Shown here: positions 34,818 to 43,707 of the stretch, in pieces | How the letters are laid out: every line of letters starts with the position of its first letter | Numbering within the stretch: position 1 is the stretch's first letter | From: a bacterium | GTDB taxonomy: Bacteria; Bacillota; Clostridia; Lachnospirales; Lachnospiraceae | Direction of reading: 5' to 3' | Length of the DNA stretch: 50,768 nucleotides | Assembly (NCBI GenBank): GCA_030524485.1 | Contig: JAUNGR010000004.1 | Coordinates: forward strand, 1-50,768 | Position numbers and translations under genes: made by a program | Notes under the pieces: generated by a model | Databases searched by the model: none | What the model was told of the DNA's origin: nothing | What the model saw: only the letters and a program-made list of their open reading frames with translations

Positions 34818-37733
34818 ATGGGAAACCCAAGCGAAAAGGCATCGTTATCATATGTAGAGGCAAGAACCCAGTATTTGGAATCGTTGAGAGACATACAGAA
34901 GAGTAAAGCCGAGAGAGAAGAAGCAAAAAAAAACCTTGAGAATAGCCAAAAAAGGGAACAGTATGCAGAGGAAGCCATGCTCTACTTTGAAGAAAATAAG
35001 AGTACTTGGGAGAGCAATAAAATAACTGTGATGGACGTTAGAGAAGAACAGACCAGAAAACTCCAAGAAAAGCTAGATGCCCTGTTTGGAAGGACAGTAG
35101 AAGTTAGTATAGAGGAGTTTAATTTAGGTATGATGCCAGAAAGTCTGAATGATATCATAAAAGCAGTGGCAGAAAATACTATAATTCAGTCAGGACTTCA
35201 AAAACGACTTCAGCAGATTTTTGGGAACGAAGTGAGGAAGCACCCAGAAGCGAAAGCAAAGTTGCAACCAGAAGCGGATGCTCAAGAGCTAGCAAATGGA
35301 ATCCTATACTTGGCTGACCTGTACAATGTTAATAAGGCGGAGGCGGCACTTGATATAAAAAGGAAACGGGGGTTGTCTTTTGATAAATTGAAGAAATTAG
35401 AGCCAGTAGAACAAGAGCAGGTGACAAAGATCATTGACCGTCTCATCGGGGAAAATCATGAGCCAAATAAACCTGTACAATCTCTCTCAGATTATGATTA
35501 TGAAAGGCATCAAGAAATAGATAAATCTACGGGTTTCCTATGGAATAGAAAAAAGAAAACAAGGGAGGTAGAAGAAGAGAAGAGGAGATTAGAAGAAAAG
35601 AAAGCATTTATTAAAAGGATAGTACAAGAGGCCAAAGAACGGGGAGAAGAATATAAGAGGACGCTTGAAGCAGGTCTCAAAAGAACAGATCTTTTAAAAA
35701 TAATAGAGGAGGAGAATAAAAGCAAGAAATCTCAAGTGAAAGAAATCGAAATGGTGGAACAGAAGATAGCGGAATCTGTTCCTGGAGAAGCCAGAAACAA
35801 GAAGGTTGACAAAGAACTAGAAGAAAACAATCCTTGGAAAAACGAAGAGGAAGAAACCAAAAAAGAGTTTAAAACTGCTTCCAGAAAGAGATTTTTTTAT
35901 GAGCTAGCTTTAGATATGACAGAGGGGATGGTAGATACACTGAAAAAGGGAATTGTTGTCATTACCGATGGAGTAATTCAAGCACCCTTACAGGAACTGC
36001 AGCAAAAAATAGCTCAGGAAGAGCAAGCATTGGAGCAGAAAAAAAGAGACATTGCTGCTGGTTCAAATGTGAAAACAGTCAATACTGTAGTGTTAACTGA
36101 AATAGTAAAAGAACATGACACTCAGATCGAAAGCATTGGAAAAATGAAAGAGGAAGCCAGAAGACTAGAGAAAGTGGAAAAGGAGAGAATAGAAGAAAAC
36201 CACAAACGTTTGCACTATGGTGTTGTGGAAGCAATGCCACCAGTGGAAAGGAGAAAAGGAAGCGAAGAAATCATCAGCGAAATCCAAGGAAAAGTAAGTG
36301 AAGGGAATCTCGCAGCTCAAAATGTGTGTAAAAATGATGCGCAAAAGAGAAATGATGATTTGCAGGCTACCATAGATGATGTAGAGAAAGAATTACAACA
36401 AGAAGCAGATTATCGGGAGTTACAGTCTTGTATTCAAGAAGTTTCCAAAGTATTTACCGATCATTCTTTAAATAACTTGGAGACAGCGATAACGGTATGC
36501 CAAAAGGTTTACCGATTGGCAAATAAGATTATGGGTAGAGGAGGAGATAGTGAGCAACAAGAGGAGCAATCCGAATTTCAGGGCTTAGAGGCTCCTCTAA
36601 ATGCCGTAAAAACCGCCTTGCAGTCAAAGGAACCTCAAAATCGGGATGAATTGCGAAACAGTATCTTAGAAATCGGTGAACTCTTGGACAATAAGCTTTC
36701 TGAATTGCATGATAATGTAAAAAGCAACACATTAAGAATTCAAAGAGAATGTGCGGCTCTGGAGAATAACTTCATAGGATTAAAAGAACGGGAAACAGAA
36801 TTCTCAGAATGGAGAAAAGGTAAAGAAGAGGATACAGCAACGCTTATGATCCAGTTTACGAAGGAGCAAACTGAAAAATGGAGTGACGATTTTGATAATG
36901 TGATTGAAGCTCAGGAAAAAGGAATACAAGCGGCAAAAGATATGCATACTGAGGAGCAAAAAAATATCGCAGACGCAACGAAAAAATTGGAATCTTTTAC
37001 TGACAAGGATCAAGAACTCTCTGAAAAAGAGGATCAGCTACACCATGCCTTTGCACAGACTGTCAAACAAAACATCGGAGAAAAGAAGACCTACCGTACG
37101 CTTTCCAAAGAGGATGTGTTTGCTGAAGAGGGACCAGAGGATTTTAGTTTCTTGTCAAAATTGACAAAAGTTAATATGTCAGCAGGTATGAATTTGGACA
37201 AGGCAATGGAGGCATTTAGAAAAATTCATATCAATGGAGTCAATGCTGTGATGTATTTTAACCTAGAAGAGCGGTATCAGAAAGCCATGGTAGATGAGAC
37301 AGAAGCGAATAAATTGATTCGTGGTCTGCCAGATTATGGTTCCAAAATCAAGGAAGCGTTACAGGCAACTTTTGAAAAGCCTTCGCAGAAGCCTACGGGC
37401 TATGTGGCAGGATTGGTGGGACAGAGCATTGCGGTGGAGAACGATTCCCTTCTTTTGTCAGCAGTCAAACTGAAACACGAGGTTCTTTCAAAAGATGAAG
37501 TAGCAGCATTGAAGGGACAGGAACGAGAAGATTATGATAGAATTAGCTCCTTTAATCGCTATACGGGCATGATAACATCCAGTATGAATGAGATAAGGGA
37601 AGTGGTTGCAGAGTCGGAGTTAAAGGGAAGAGAAAAGCAGACCGTAAGAGATAAAGCATATTCCCAAGCTGTGTACAGAAGTAGAAATATCTTTGCCAAG
37701 ACGAATGTGGAGAAAGCGGGAATGAGCAAATAA
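34818..37733 (+). CDS. Very large coiled-coil protein, possible secretion cargo or partner
   Basis: 971 residues, no signal peptide or TM helix. Dominated by heptad-like Glu/Lys/Leu stretches (for example EREEAKKNLENSQKREQYAE near residue 35 and VEEEKRRLEEKKAFIKRI near 250), so it should form long coiled coils. A middle stretch (ELALDMTEGMVDTLKKGIVV) is less charged. The C-terminus ends with a basic segment (YRSRNIFAKTNVEKAGMSK). DNA is AT-rich (36061-36120: 18 G+C in 60 by hand count) against about half G+C in the following GH3 gene (30 of 60 in 38461-38520). Good GAGGAGG site. The last gene of the secretion run; function unknown. Confidence 0.7.
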   Translation: MGNPSEKASLSYVEARTQYLESLRDIQKSKAEREEAKKNLENSQKREQYAEEAMLYFEENKSTWESNKITVMDVREEQTRKLQEKLDALFGRTVEVSIEEFNLGMMPESLNDIIKAVAENTIIQSGLQKRLQQIFGNEVRKHPEAKAKLQPEADAQELANGILYLADLYNVNKAEAALDIKRKRGLSFDKLKKLEPVEQEQVTKIIDRLIGENHEPNKPVQSLSDYDYERHQEIDKSTGFLWNRKKKTREVEEEKRRLEEKKAFIKRIVQEAKERGEEYKRTLEAGLKRTDLLKIIEEENKSKKSQVKEIEMVEQKIAESVPGEARNKKVDKELEENNPWKNEEEETKKEFKTASRKRFFYELALDMTEGMVDTLKKGIVVITDGVIQAPLQELQQKIAQEEQALEQKKRDIAAGSNVKTVNTVVLTEIVKEHDTQIESIGKMKEEARRLEKVEKERIEENHKRLHYGVVEAMPPVERRKGSEEIISEIQGKVSEGNLAAQNVCKNDAQKRNDDLQATIDDVEKELQQEADYRELQSCIQEVSKVFTDHSLNNLETAITVCQKVYRLANKIMGRGGDSEQQEEQSEFQGLEAPLNAVKTALQSKEPQNRDELRNSILEIGELLDNKLSELHDNVKSNTLRIQRECAALENNFIGLKERETEFSEWRKGKEEDTATLMIQFTKEQTEKWSDDFDNVIEAQEKGIQAAKDMHTEEQKNIADATKKLESFTDKDQELSEKEDQLHHAFAQTVKQNIGEKKTYRTLSKEDVFAEEGPEDFSFLSKLTKVNMSAGMNLDKAMEAFRKIHINGVNAVMYFNLEERYQKAMVDETEANKLIRGLPDYGSKIKEALQATFEKPSQKPTGYVAGLVGQSIAVENDSLLLSAVKLKHEVLSKDEVAALKGQEREDYDRISSFNRYTGMITSSMNEIREVVAESELKGREKQTVRDKAYSQAVYRSRNIFAKTNVEKAGMSK

Positions 37734-37802
37734 TGCTAAAAATGGGTAAAATTGTTTCTGTTTTGTTTTGCAAAAATTCGTTACATTAATAGCAAGGGTT
37801 AA

Positions 37803-37836
37803 GGACATACTGTATGTATGATGGTGCAGTATGTCC
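37803..37836 (+). promoter_or_regulatory. Ten-base-pair inverted repeat before the GH3 gene
   Basis: GGACATACTG (37803-37812) and CAGTATGTCC (37827-37836) are a perfect inverted repeat around a 14-base loop, 39 bases before the GH3 start. No T run follows, so it is either an operator or a leader hairpin; the loop holds further TATGTATG sequence. Confidence 0.45.
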
Positions 37837-37874
37837 GAATGCAAGACAAAAGGAGAGAAGGAGGAGAAATTCCT

Positions 37875-39611
37875 ATGGTGAATTTGAGAGAGAAACCGTT
37901 TTATCTGAACGATGAGCAGATCCAGTGGGTGGAGGAGACCATTGCTTCCATGACGGAGGACGAGAAAGTTGGACAGCTCTTTGTGCAGATGAGAAAGAGT
38001 CTGGACGAAGAGGTGATTAAGGATACCCTAGATCGCTATCATCAGGGCGGACTTAGATGGCAGGGGGGAGACCGAAATGGTGTTTATAATCAAAATAAGA
38101 CCTATCAGGCTCATTCCCGTATTCCGCTGCTGATTGCAGCAAACTGCGACAATGGCGGTGATGGCTGCCTCTCAGATGGAACCTTCGTAGCAACGGCAGT
38201 GGAAGCAGCAGCTGGTGAGGGTACAAAGACCGCCTATGACATCGGATATGTGGCAGGCCGTGAGGCTTCCAGCGTGGGTGTAAATTGGATGTTCAATCCC
38301 TGTGCAGATATCTTTATGAACTGGCGTAACACCATCGTGAATACTCGTTCCTTCGGAGACAATGCAGACCGTGTGATTGAAAATATCCGTGCTTTTATCG
38401 ATGGGATTCACCAGAGTAATGTGGCTTGCTGCTGCAAGCATTTCCCCGGAGATGGCGTGGAAGAACGTGACCAGCACTTGGTTTTGGGAGTGAATGATTT
38501 GAGCGTGGAGGAGTGGGATGCTTCCTTCCGAAAGGTATACCAGACCATGATTGACGAGGGGCTGGAGAGCATCATGGTGGGACACATTGCCCTGCCAGAG
38601 ATGAGCAGAAAGTTGCGTCCAAACATTGCGGACGAGGACATCATGCCTGCTACCTTGGCTCCAGAGCTTCTGACCGACCTTTTGAGAGGAGAGATGGGCT
38701 TTAACGGCGTTGTGATTACGGATGCTTCCCATATGGCAGGTATTGCTTGTATGGAGAAGAGAGAGATTGCAGTTCCGAAGGCGATTGCCAGCGGCTGTGA
38801 TATGTTCCTGTTCACAAACGATGCTGAGGAAGACTTTGGTTACATGAAGGCTGGTATCCAGAATGGCACCATCAGTGAGGAGCGTTTGAGCGATGCTCTG
38901 CACCGCATTTTAGGACTGAAGGCAAGACTGGGACTCTACAAGAAGGAAAATGTGACTCCAGATGCTGCCCTAAAAGAGACGATTGTGGGCTGCGAAGAAC
39001 ATAAAAAATTAGCAGAGGAAGCGGCAGAACGCTGCATCACTCTGGTAAAGGATACCAAGCACTACCTTCCGATTTCCCCGAAGGAGAAGAAACGTGCCCG
39101 TCTGGTATTTATTCAGTCCACACCGACCAGCAAGGGCTACAAGGGAGACCCTGTGAAGCAGGTGGTGATTGAGGAACTGGAGCGTGCCGGATTTTCAGTA
39201 GATGTGGCTCCAAACTTCCATGACCTTGAGGTTTCTGAGGGCGTGAACCCCATGAATATGTTTAAGATGATGGAGTGCGGAAGCATGAAGGACTTTGCTT
39301 CCAAGTACGATGTGGTATTTTTGGTGCTGAATATCAAGGGTTATGCACAGGAGAACAACGTGAGACTGCGTTGGAGCTGCAACCATTCCAGCGAGCTTCC
39401 GTGGTATGTGACCGAGGTTCCAACTGTCGGCATCAGCTTAAATTACACCAATCATCTGATTGACGTGCCGCAGGTGCATACCTTTGTTCATGCCTACGGC
39501 AGCACCCGCACTTCCATCCGCACAGCCATTGCAAAAATCTGCGGTGAGAGTGAATTTAAGGGAACAGCAAGCGATACCGTATTCTGCGGAAAGTGGGATA
39601 CTAGACTATAA
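37875..39611 (+). CDS. Glycoside hydrolase family 3, NagZ-like
   Basis: 578 residues with a GH3 N-terminal TIM-barrel domain and a second domain. NagZ-type enzymes remove beta-N-acetylglucosamine from wall fragments. The catalytic His/Asp loop pattern KHFPGDGVEERDQH starts at K188, and the nucleophile is D283 in VVITDASHM. No signal peptide is seen, so it is cytoplasmic. The ATG at 37875 follows GGAGGAG with ten bases between. It stands alone between the secretion locus and the terminator at 39647, and its base composition returns to that of the housekeeping genes. Exact substrate is uncertain; some GH3 enzymes act as beta-glucosidases. Confidence 0.88.
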   Translation: MVNLREKPFYLNDEQIQWVEETIASMTEDEKVGQLFVQMRKSLDEEVIKDTLDRYHQGGLRWQGGDRNGVYNQNKTYQAHSRIPLLIAANCDNGGDGCLSDGTFVATAVEAAAGEGTKTAYDIGYVAGREASSVGVNWMFNPCADIFMNWRNTIVNTRSFGDNADRVIENIRAFIDGIHQSNVACCCKHFPGDGVEERDQHLVLGVNDLSVEEWDASFRKVYQTMIDEGLESIMVGHIALPEMSRKLRPNIADEDIMPATLAPELLTDLLRGEMGFNGVVITDASHMAGIACMEKREIAVPKAIASGCDMFLFTNDAEEDFGYMKAGIQNGTISEERLSDALHRILGLKARLGLYKKENVTPDAALKETIVGCEEHKKLAEEAAERCITLVKDTKHYLPISPKEKKRARLVFIQSTPTSKGYKGDPVKQVVIEELERAGFSVDVAPNFHDLEVSEGVNPMNMFKMMECGSMKDFASKYDVVFLVLNIKGYAQENNVRLRWSCNHSSELPWYVTEVPTVGISLNYTNHLIDVPQVHTFVHAYGSTRTSIRTAIAKICGESEFKGTASDTVFCGKWDTRL

Positions 39612-39646
39612 ACCCCCTAAAAAGTAATAAATAGCTTCAAGGAGAG

Positions 39647-39683
39647 ACCGGATGGCAGTGCAGTATCAGCCATTCGGTTTTTC
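39647..39683 (+). terminator. Rho-independent terminator after the GH3 gene
   Basis: ACCGGATGGC (39647-39656) and GCCATTCGGT (39669-39678) form a ten-pair stem with one G-T pair, followed by a T run. Confidence 0.85.
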
Positions 39684-40037
39684 TGTTGCCTTTTCGAGCT
39701 ATCTTTTTCGAGAGGCCTTTCTACCTGTTCCTTTTTAAATTTTTCTTTCTTAAGTTCTTTTCTTTCAATTTTCTGAAATTATTATGAAGTTATCGCCAAA
39801 CCTTTTTCTTTATGATATAATACGATGATAGCGGGTTTCTGGGTATCAAGGATGCCCGTTTGGCAACGACCGAAGTGGAGCATAAACCATTCTATGTAGA
39901 GCACAATTCAGTATCATAGGAGTCATAGGAGTCAAAAATTAAGATTCAAAAAGGATGATGTCAAGAAAGAAAAAAGATGCTCTTTACGAACACTTGTGTT
40001 ATGATATATAATGGAAAAATGACAGGAGGACGGTTCT
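39684..40037 (+). promoter_or_regulatory. Gene-free stretch with two promoters and a possible structured RNA
   Basis: No protein gene is seen. The first 100 bases are pyrimidine-rich. An extended -10 (TGA-TATAAT, 39816-39821) stands before a segment that can fold: ATGATA (39825-39830) closes with TATCAT (39912-39917), GGTTT (39834-39838) pairs with AAACC (39884-39888), and GGGTAT (39841-39846) with ATGCCC (39852-39857). A tandem TCATAGGAG repeat follows at 39914-39931. A second promoter (TTTACG 39983-39988, 18 bases, TATAAT 40007-40012) lies just before the next gene. I could not match the fold to SAM, THF, ZTP, TPP or c-di-AMP riboswitch consensus by eye. Confidence 0.45.
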
Positions 40038-40484
40038 GTGCTGGATGAAGAGAGAGTGAAGCTGATGGCAGAAATTGCCGTCTATGAGAAGAAGCAGCAC
40101 CGAGAATTGAAGATGGCGGGGAATTATTTTAAAAGTGACTATGTAGGCAGTCATATGTTAAAGTCTTTCGTCATATATACAATGGGATTTTGTTGTGTGT
40201 TGGGCATTCTTTTTGTCTACCGTGCCGACACGATTCTGGAAAATCTGAGTTTTGACGGTTGGGAATCCTTCCTGTTTTTGTGCGGTGGGATTTACCTTGC
40301 TGGACTTGTTTCTTATCTTTTGCTTGTGAGAAATCTTTATAAAAAGCGTTACGAGAAGGCAGCGAGGGCAATGCGTTTGTATATTGCGAAGTTAAAGCGG
40401 CTGGAGCGTCGTTATGAGTTTCAGGAAAAGAAAAAGGAACTGGCGAAGGGAGAACAAAAACATGGTGAATCTGCTCATCTTTAA
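40038..40484 (+). CDS. Small two-helix membrane protein ahead of the cda genes
   Basis: 148 residues with an amphipathic N-terminal segment, two TM helices (about 45-65 and 77-98, the second FLFLCGGIYLAGLVSYLLLV), and a basic C-terminal helix (LYIAKLKRLERRYEFQEKKKE) on the cytoplasmic side. Starts at GTG 40038 with AGGAGG at 40024-40029; the only nearby ATG is out of frame. The gene overlaps the next membrane protein gene by 23 bases. Function not recognised. Its place ahead of the diadenylate cyclase gene suggests a part in cell-wall or osmotic control, by context only. Confidence 0.75.
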   Translation: MLDEERVKLMAEIAVYEKKQHRELKMAGNYFKSDYVGSHMLKSFVIYTMGFCCVLGILFVYRADTILENLSFDGWESFLFLCGGIYLAGLVSYLLLVRNLYKKRYEKAARAMRLYIAKLKRLERRYEFQEKKKELAKGEQKHGESAHL

Positions 40485-41421
40485 AGAGCGTCTGAAGACT
40501 TTTTACGGAAAATACGATGTCTATCTGATTGCACTGTGGAAATTTATCCTCAGTTATGTGACATTTTTTATGCTGAACCGGAGCATAGGCTCTATGGCGA
40601 TGTTGAAGAATCCCTTTGTGGGGCTGCTGCTTGCTTTGCTTTGCTCGCTGATGCCCTATGGAGTGATTGTATCAGTGGCGGCGATTTTCATGTTGCTGCA
40701 TCTCTCCAGCATCTCGATGGAGCTTGCCCTTGTGACGGGTATACTGTTGATATTGGTGGGGATTTTGTACTATGGCCAGCAGCCGGGAGACAGCATTTTG
40801 CTGCTTCTCACCCCTCTGCTCTTTGCTTTTAAAATCCCCTATGCGATTCCGCTGATAGGAGGTCTGGCTTTGGGGCTTTCTTCTGTGATTCCGATTGCGA
40901 GCGGTGTGTGCATCTACTACATTCTGCTCTATGTGAAGGAAAATATGGGAGTTTTGACGAACGGAGCACAGACGGAGCTGTTGCAAAAATATTCGCAAGC
41001 AATCGACAGCGTGCTGACCAATCCTCATATGCTGCTGATGGCGGCGGCTTTTGCACTGGCCTTTCTTTTTGTGAATGTGCTGCGACGAATGTCCATAAAC
41101 TATGCATGGATTCTGGCGATAGCAGTGGGCACAATCGCTTTGGCGGCGGTGCTGTTTTTGGGCAGTATGCAGATGAATCTGCGCTTGGACACCTTGGACT
41201 TGGTGTTGGGCATGTTCGTCTCTTTGTTACTTGCGGCGGGATATCATTTCTTTGTGTTCGCTGTGGATTATTCCCGAATCGAACATGTGCAGTATGAGGA
41301 TGACGAATATTATTATTATGTGAAAGCGGTGCCGAAGATTATGGTGACAGAGCCGGATGTGCGCATCCAAAAAATCAGCGGTGCCAGAAGACAGAGTCGA
41401 AATATAAGAGAAAGAGACTAG
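40462..41421 (+). CDS. Multi-pass membrane protein ahead of cdaA
   Basis: 319 residues with about ten hydrophobic helices over residues 20-270 and a hydrophilic C-terminal tail with a Tyr/Asp cluster (YEDDEYYYYVKAVPKIMVTEP). Not recognised. The ATG at 40462 follows GGGAG and gives a clean N-terminus; the frame is open back to 40414 inside the previous gene. It overlaps the previous gene and precedes cdaA by 30 bases, so it belongs to one transcript. The tail may bind a partner in the cytoplasm. Confidence 0.75.
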   Translation: MVNLLIFKERLKTFYGKYDVYLIALWKFILSYVTFFMLNRSIGSMAMLKNPFVGLLLALLCSLMPYGVIVSVAAIFMLLHLSSISMELALVTGILLILVGILYYGQQPGDSILLLLTPLLFAFKIPYAIPLIGGLALGLSSVIPIASGVCIYYILLYVKENMGVLTNGAQTELLQKYSQAIDSVLTNPHMLLMAAAFALAFLFVNVLRRMSINYAWILAIAVGTIALAAVLFLGSMQMNLRLDTLDLVLGMFVSLLLAAGYHFFVFAVDYSRIEHVQYEDDEYYYYVKAVPKIMVTEPDVRIQKISGARRQSRNIRERD

Positions 41422-41451
41422 AAAGATGGGGAGAAAGGAGGAGAACACGAC

Positions 41452-42354
41452 GTGGAGCAAATTTTGAATTCCGTAAAAGGATGGAGCAATTTTTTGCCGA
41501 GGCTGTCCTTGTCAAATCCATTCACAGACCCAGTTCGCAATATTTTGGAGATAGTGATATTGTCATTTCTGATTTACGAACTTCTGGTATGGATAAAAGA
41601 CAGCAGAGCGTGGACTCTCTTAAAGGGAATTAGTGTAATCTTATTGTTTACGGTGTTTGCAGATATCTTGGGACTCAATACCATTCTTTGGATTATTTAT
41701 ACCTGTGCGCCGACGGCAATCATCGCTCTGGTGATTATCTTTCAGCCGGAGCTAAGGCGAGCGTTGGAGCAGTTGGGAAGCAAGAATCTTTTGACCAATT
41801 TTAGTCTGTTTGAGGACTCCAGCAAGAAGGAGGCCGGACAGTTTACAGATAAAACCATCAACGAGCTGGTGCGAGCAAGCTTTGAGATGGGAAAGGTCTG
41901 TACCGGAGCATTGATGGTGATTGAGAGGGAGACCTCCCTGAAAGACATCGAGAAGACAGGAATCGAGGTGGACGGTCTCATCACAAGTCAGCTTCTAATC
42001 AATATCTTTGAGCATAATACCCCGCTTCACGATGGAGCGGTGGTGATTCGGGGAAACCGTGTGGTGGCGGCTACCTGCTACCTGCCCTTATCGGACAATA
42101 TGATGATAAGCAAGGAGTTGGGAACCCGACACAGGGCCGCTGTGGGAGTCAGTGAGGTGACGGACAGCGTGACCATCGTGGTGTCCGAGGAGACCGGTTT
42201 TGTCTCTGTGGCAAAGGGCGGGCGTTTGACCCGCAACATGACGCAGGAAGAGCTGCGAGAAGAGCTTTCCAAGTTAAAGACAAACCAGACCGAATCAAGA
42301 CGCTTTGGAAGATTGAAAGGGAGACAGAAAAATGAAAGAAAGGCTGACAAATAA
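41452..42354 (+). CDS. cdaA: Diadenylate cyclase CdaA (DacA)
   Basis: Makes the second messenger c-di-AMP from two ATP. 300 residues with three N-terminal TM helices (about 28-105) and a DAC domain. The DGA motif is in LHDGAVVI near residue 192 and the RHR motif in GTRHRAAVGVSE near residue 225. C-di-AMP controls potassium uptake and cell-wall balance in Gram-positive bacteria. Start is GTG 41452 with AAGGAGG upstream. Its end overlaps cdaR, the usual regulator, but glmM, which often follows, is replaced here by ptsH and ptsI. Confidence 0.96.
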   Translation: MEQILNSVKGWSNFLPRLSLSNPFTDPVRNILEIVILSFLIYELLVWIKDSRAWTLLKGISVILLFTVFADILGLNTILWIIYTCAPTAIIALVIIFQPELRRALEQLGSKNLLTNFSLFEDSSKKEAGQFTDKTINELVRASFEMGKVCTGALMVIERETSLKDIEKTGIEVDGLITSQLLINIFEHNTPLHDGAVVIRGNRVVAATCYLPLSDNMMISKELGTRHRAAVGVSEVTDSVTIVVSEETGFVSVAKGGRLTRNMTQEELREELSKLKTNQTESRRFGRLKGRQKNERKADK

Positions 42355-43669
42355 TCTGGTCATTAAGCTGTTGTCTGTTGGAATCGCTTTGATTCTCTGG
42401 ATTCTGGTGGTGAATCTCTCCAATCCGGTGATAACCAAGGTGATTTCGGATATTCCGCTGGAGGTCTTGAATGAGGACGTACTGACAGACGCAGGACTTA
42501 CGTATGAGATTGACGGCAAAAAGACCGTATCGGTGACGGTACAGGTGGAAACGTTAAACTATAATAAGATTCAAAAATCAGACTTTAGAGCTTATGTGGA
42601 TTTGAACAATCTATGGTCTGTGACCAGAACGGTTCCGGTGCAGGTGGAGACGGTGAGCAACAAGGGCCTGCTAAAGAGCGACCCCGTTCCAACCACCGAT
42701 GTCATCCATGTGGTGACGGAGCCGATTCAGGAAAAAACCTTCCCCGTGCAAATTTACACGACGGGAACCCCATCGGACGGCTACGCACCAGGGACACAGG
42801 TGGCAGAACCAAGCACGGTGACGGTGAAGGGACCGGAGTCCCTCGTGGGACAGATTCATTCTGTGGGAGTCACCATAGACATTGAGGGGAAGGATGGCGA
42901 TGTCTCAGGCAATTCCACCCCGATTTTCTACGATGCCAACAGCCATGAGATTACGGACAGCGACTTTAAGGAGAAGGTGACGGTGGACACCGACCAGATT
43001 GCATACACACAGGTGATTCTACGCATTAAGGAATTGGCCTTGAATTTTGAGATTACAGGGCAGGTAGCGGAGGGCTATCGTTTCACTGGAACTTCCAGCG
43101 AATATAAGTCGGTTCCGGTGGCTGGATACAAGTCGGTGCTTGCGGAGCTGACCTCGTTGCAGATTTCAGACCCAGAACTGAGTCTGGATGGTTTGACTGC
43201 AGATAAGACCGTGAGAATCGATTTGAATAAATACCTTCCGAGTTCCTCTTTGAGTCTAGCGGGAATGGAAAGCAGTATCATTTCCGTGACTTTGCGGGTG
43301 GAACCTCTGGTAAGTCAGGATTATACGCTCTCAACGGCAGAAGTGACGATGACGGGGCAGGACAGCGACTACACCTATTCCTTTGATGAGAAGACCATTG
43401 AGGTGACGGTGCAGGGACTGGAGGAGGACTTAAACCAGTTGGATGCGTCGCAGTTGCGAGCTACGATAGATGTCACCAACATGCAGGAGGGAAGCAACGA
43501 AGGAAGCTTGGCCTTTGATTTGGATGATAGTTTTGTGGTGCAGAGTTATTCGCCGTTTACCATCACCGTGACAGCAAAGAACAATGCGGCATCCCCGTCG
43601 CAGCAGACAACCGGAGCCAACACGGCATCGGAGAGCGACGGCATAGAAGAGACGGAAACACAGGAATAG
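42332..43669 (+). CDS. cdaR: CdaA regulatory protein CdaR (YbbR domains)
   Basis: 445 residues: one N-terminal TM helix (about residues 10-28, LLSVGIALILWILVV) and extracellular YbbR-type repeats, of which three to four copies are suggested by recurring V-P-V and LEVLNEDVLT-like strands. Ends with a Ser/Thr/Glu-rich tail. In Bacillus and relatives CdaR binds CdaA at the membrane and changes its activity. It starts 23 bases inside the cdaA gene, which means coupled translation. Family assignment is firm; effect on CdaA here is by analogy. Confidence 0.92.
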   Translation: MKERLTNNLVIKLLSVGIALILWILVVNLSNPVITKVISDIPLEVLNEDVLTDAGLTYEIDGKKTVSVTVQVETLNYNKIQKSDFRAYVDLNNLWSVTRTVPVQVETVSNKGLLKSDPVPTTDVIHVVTEPIQEKTFPVQIYTTGTPSDGYAPGTQVAEPSTVTVKGPESLVGQIHSVGVTIDIEGKDGDVSGNSTPIFYDANSHEITDSDFKEKVTVDTDQIAYTQVILRIKELALNFEITGQVAEGYRFTGTSSEYKSVPVAGYKSVLAELTSLQISDPELSLDGLTADKTVRIDLNKYLPSSSLSLAGMESSIISVTLRVEPLVSQDYTLSTAEVTMTGQDSDYTYSFDEKTIEVTVQGLEEDLNQLDASQLRATIDVTNMQEGSNEGSLAFDLDDSFVVQSYSPFTITVTAKNNAASPSQQTTGANTASESDGIEETETQE

Positions 43670-43707
43670 AACCGGAATAGAATAGAAAACTTAGGGGAGG
43701 AAAGGAC

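Noticed and set aside
31996..37733. Relaxase or nuclease domain in the large soluble proteins
   Set aside because: No HUH, Tyr-relaxase or metal-binding His cluster was visible; the sequences are coiled-coil and low in such motifs.
39822..39920. Known riboswitch (SAM, ZTP, THF, TPP, c-di-AMP)
   Set aside because: Some words such as GGTATCAAGGATGCC and GAAGTGGAGCATAAACC recall pieces of riboswitches, but the core consensus elements of these classes are not all present; kept only as an unassigned structured segment.
39955..40011. Short ORF of about 18 codons before the small membrane protein
   Set aside because: It lacks a good ribosome binding site and overlaps a promoter -10 box; too short to support.
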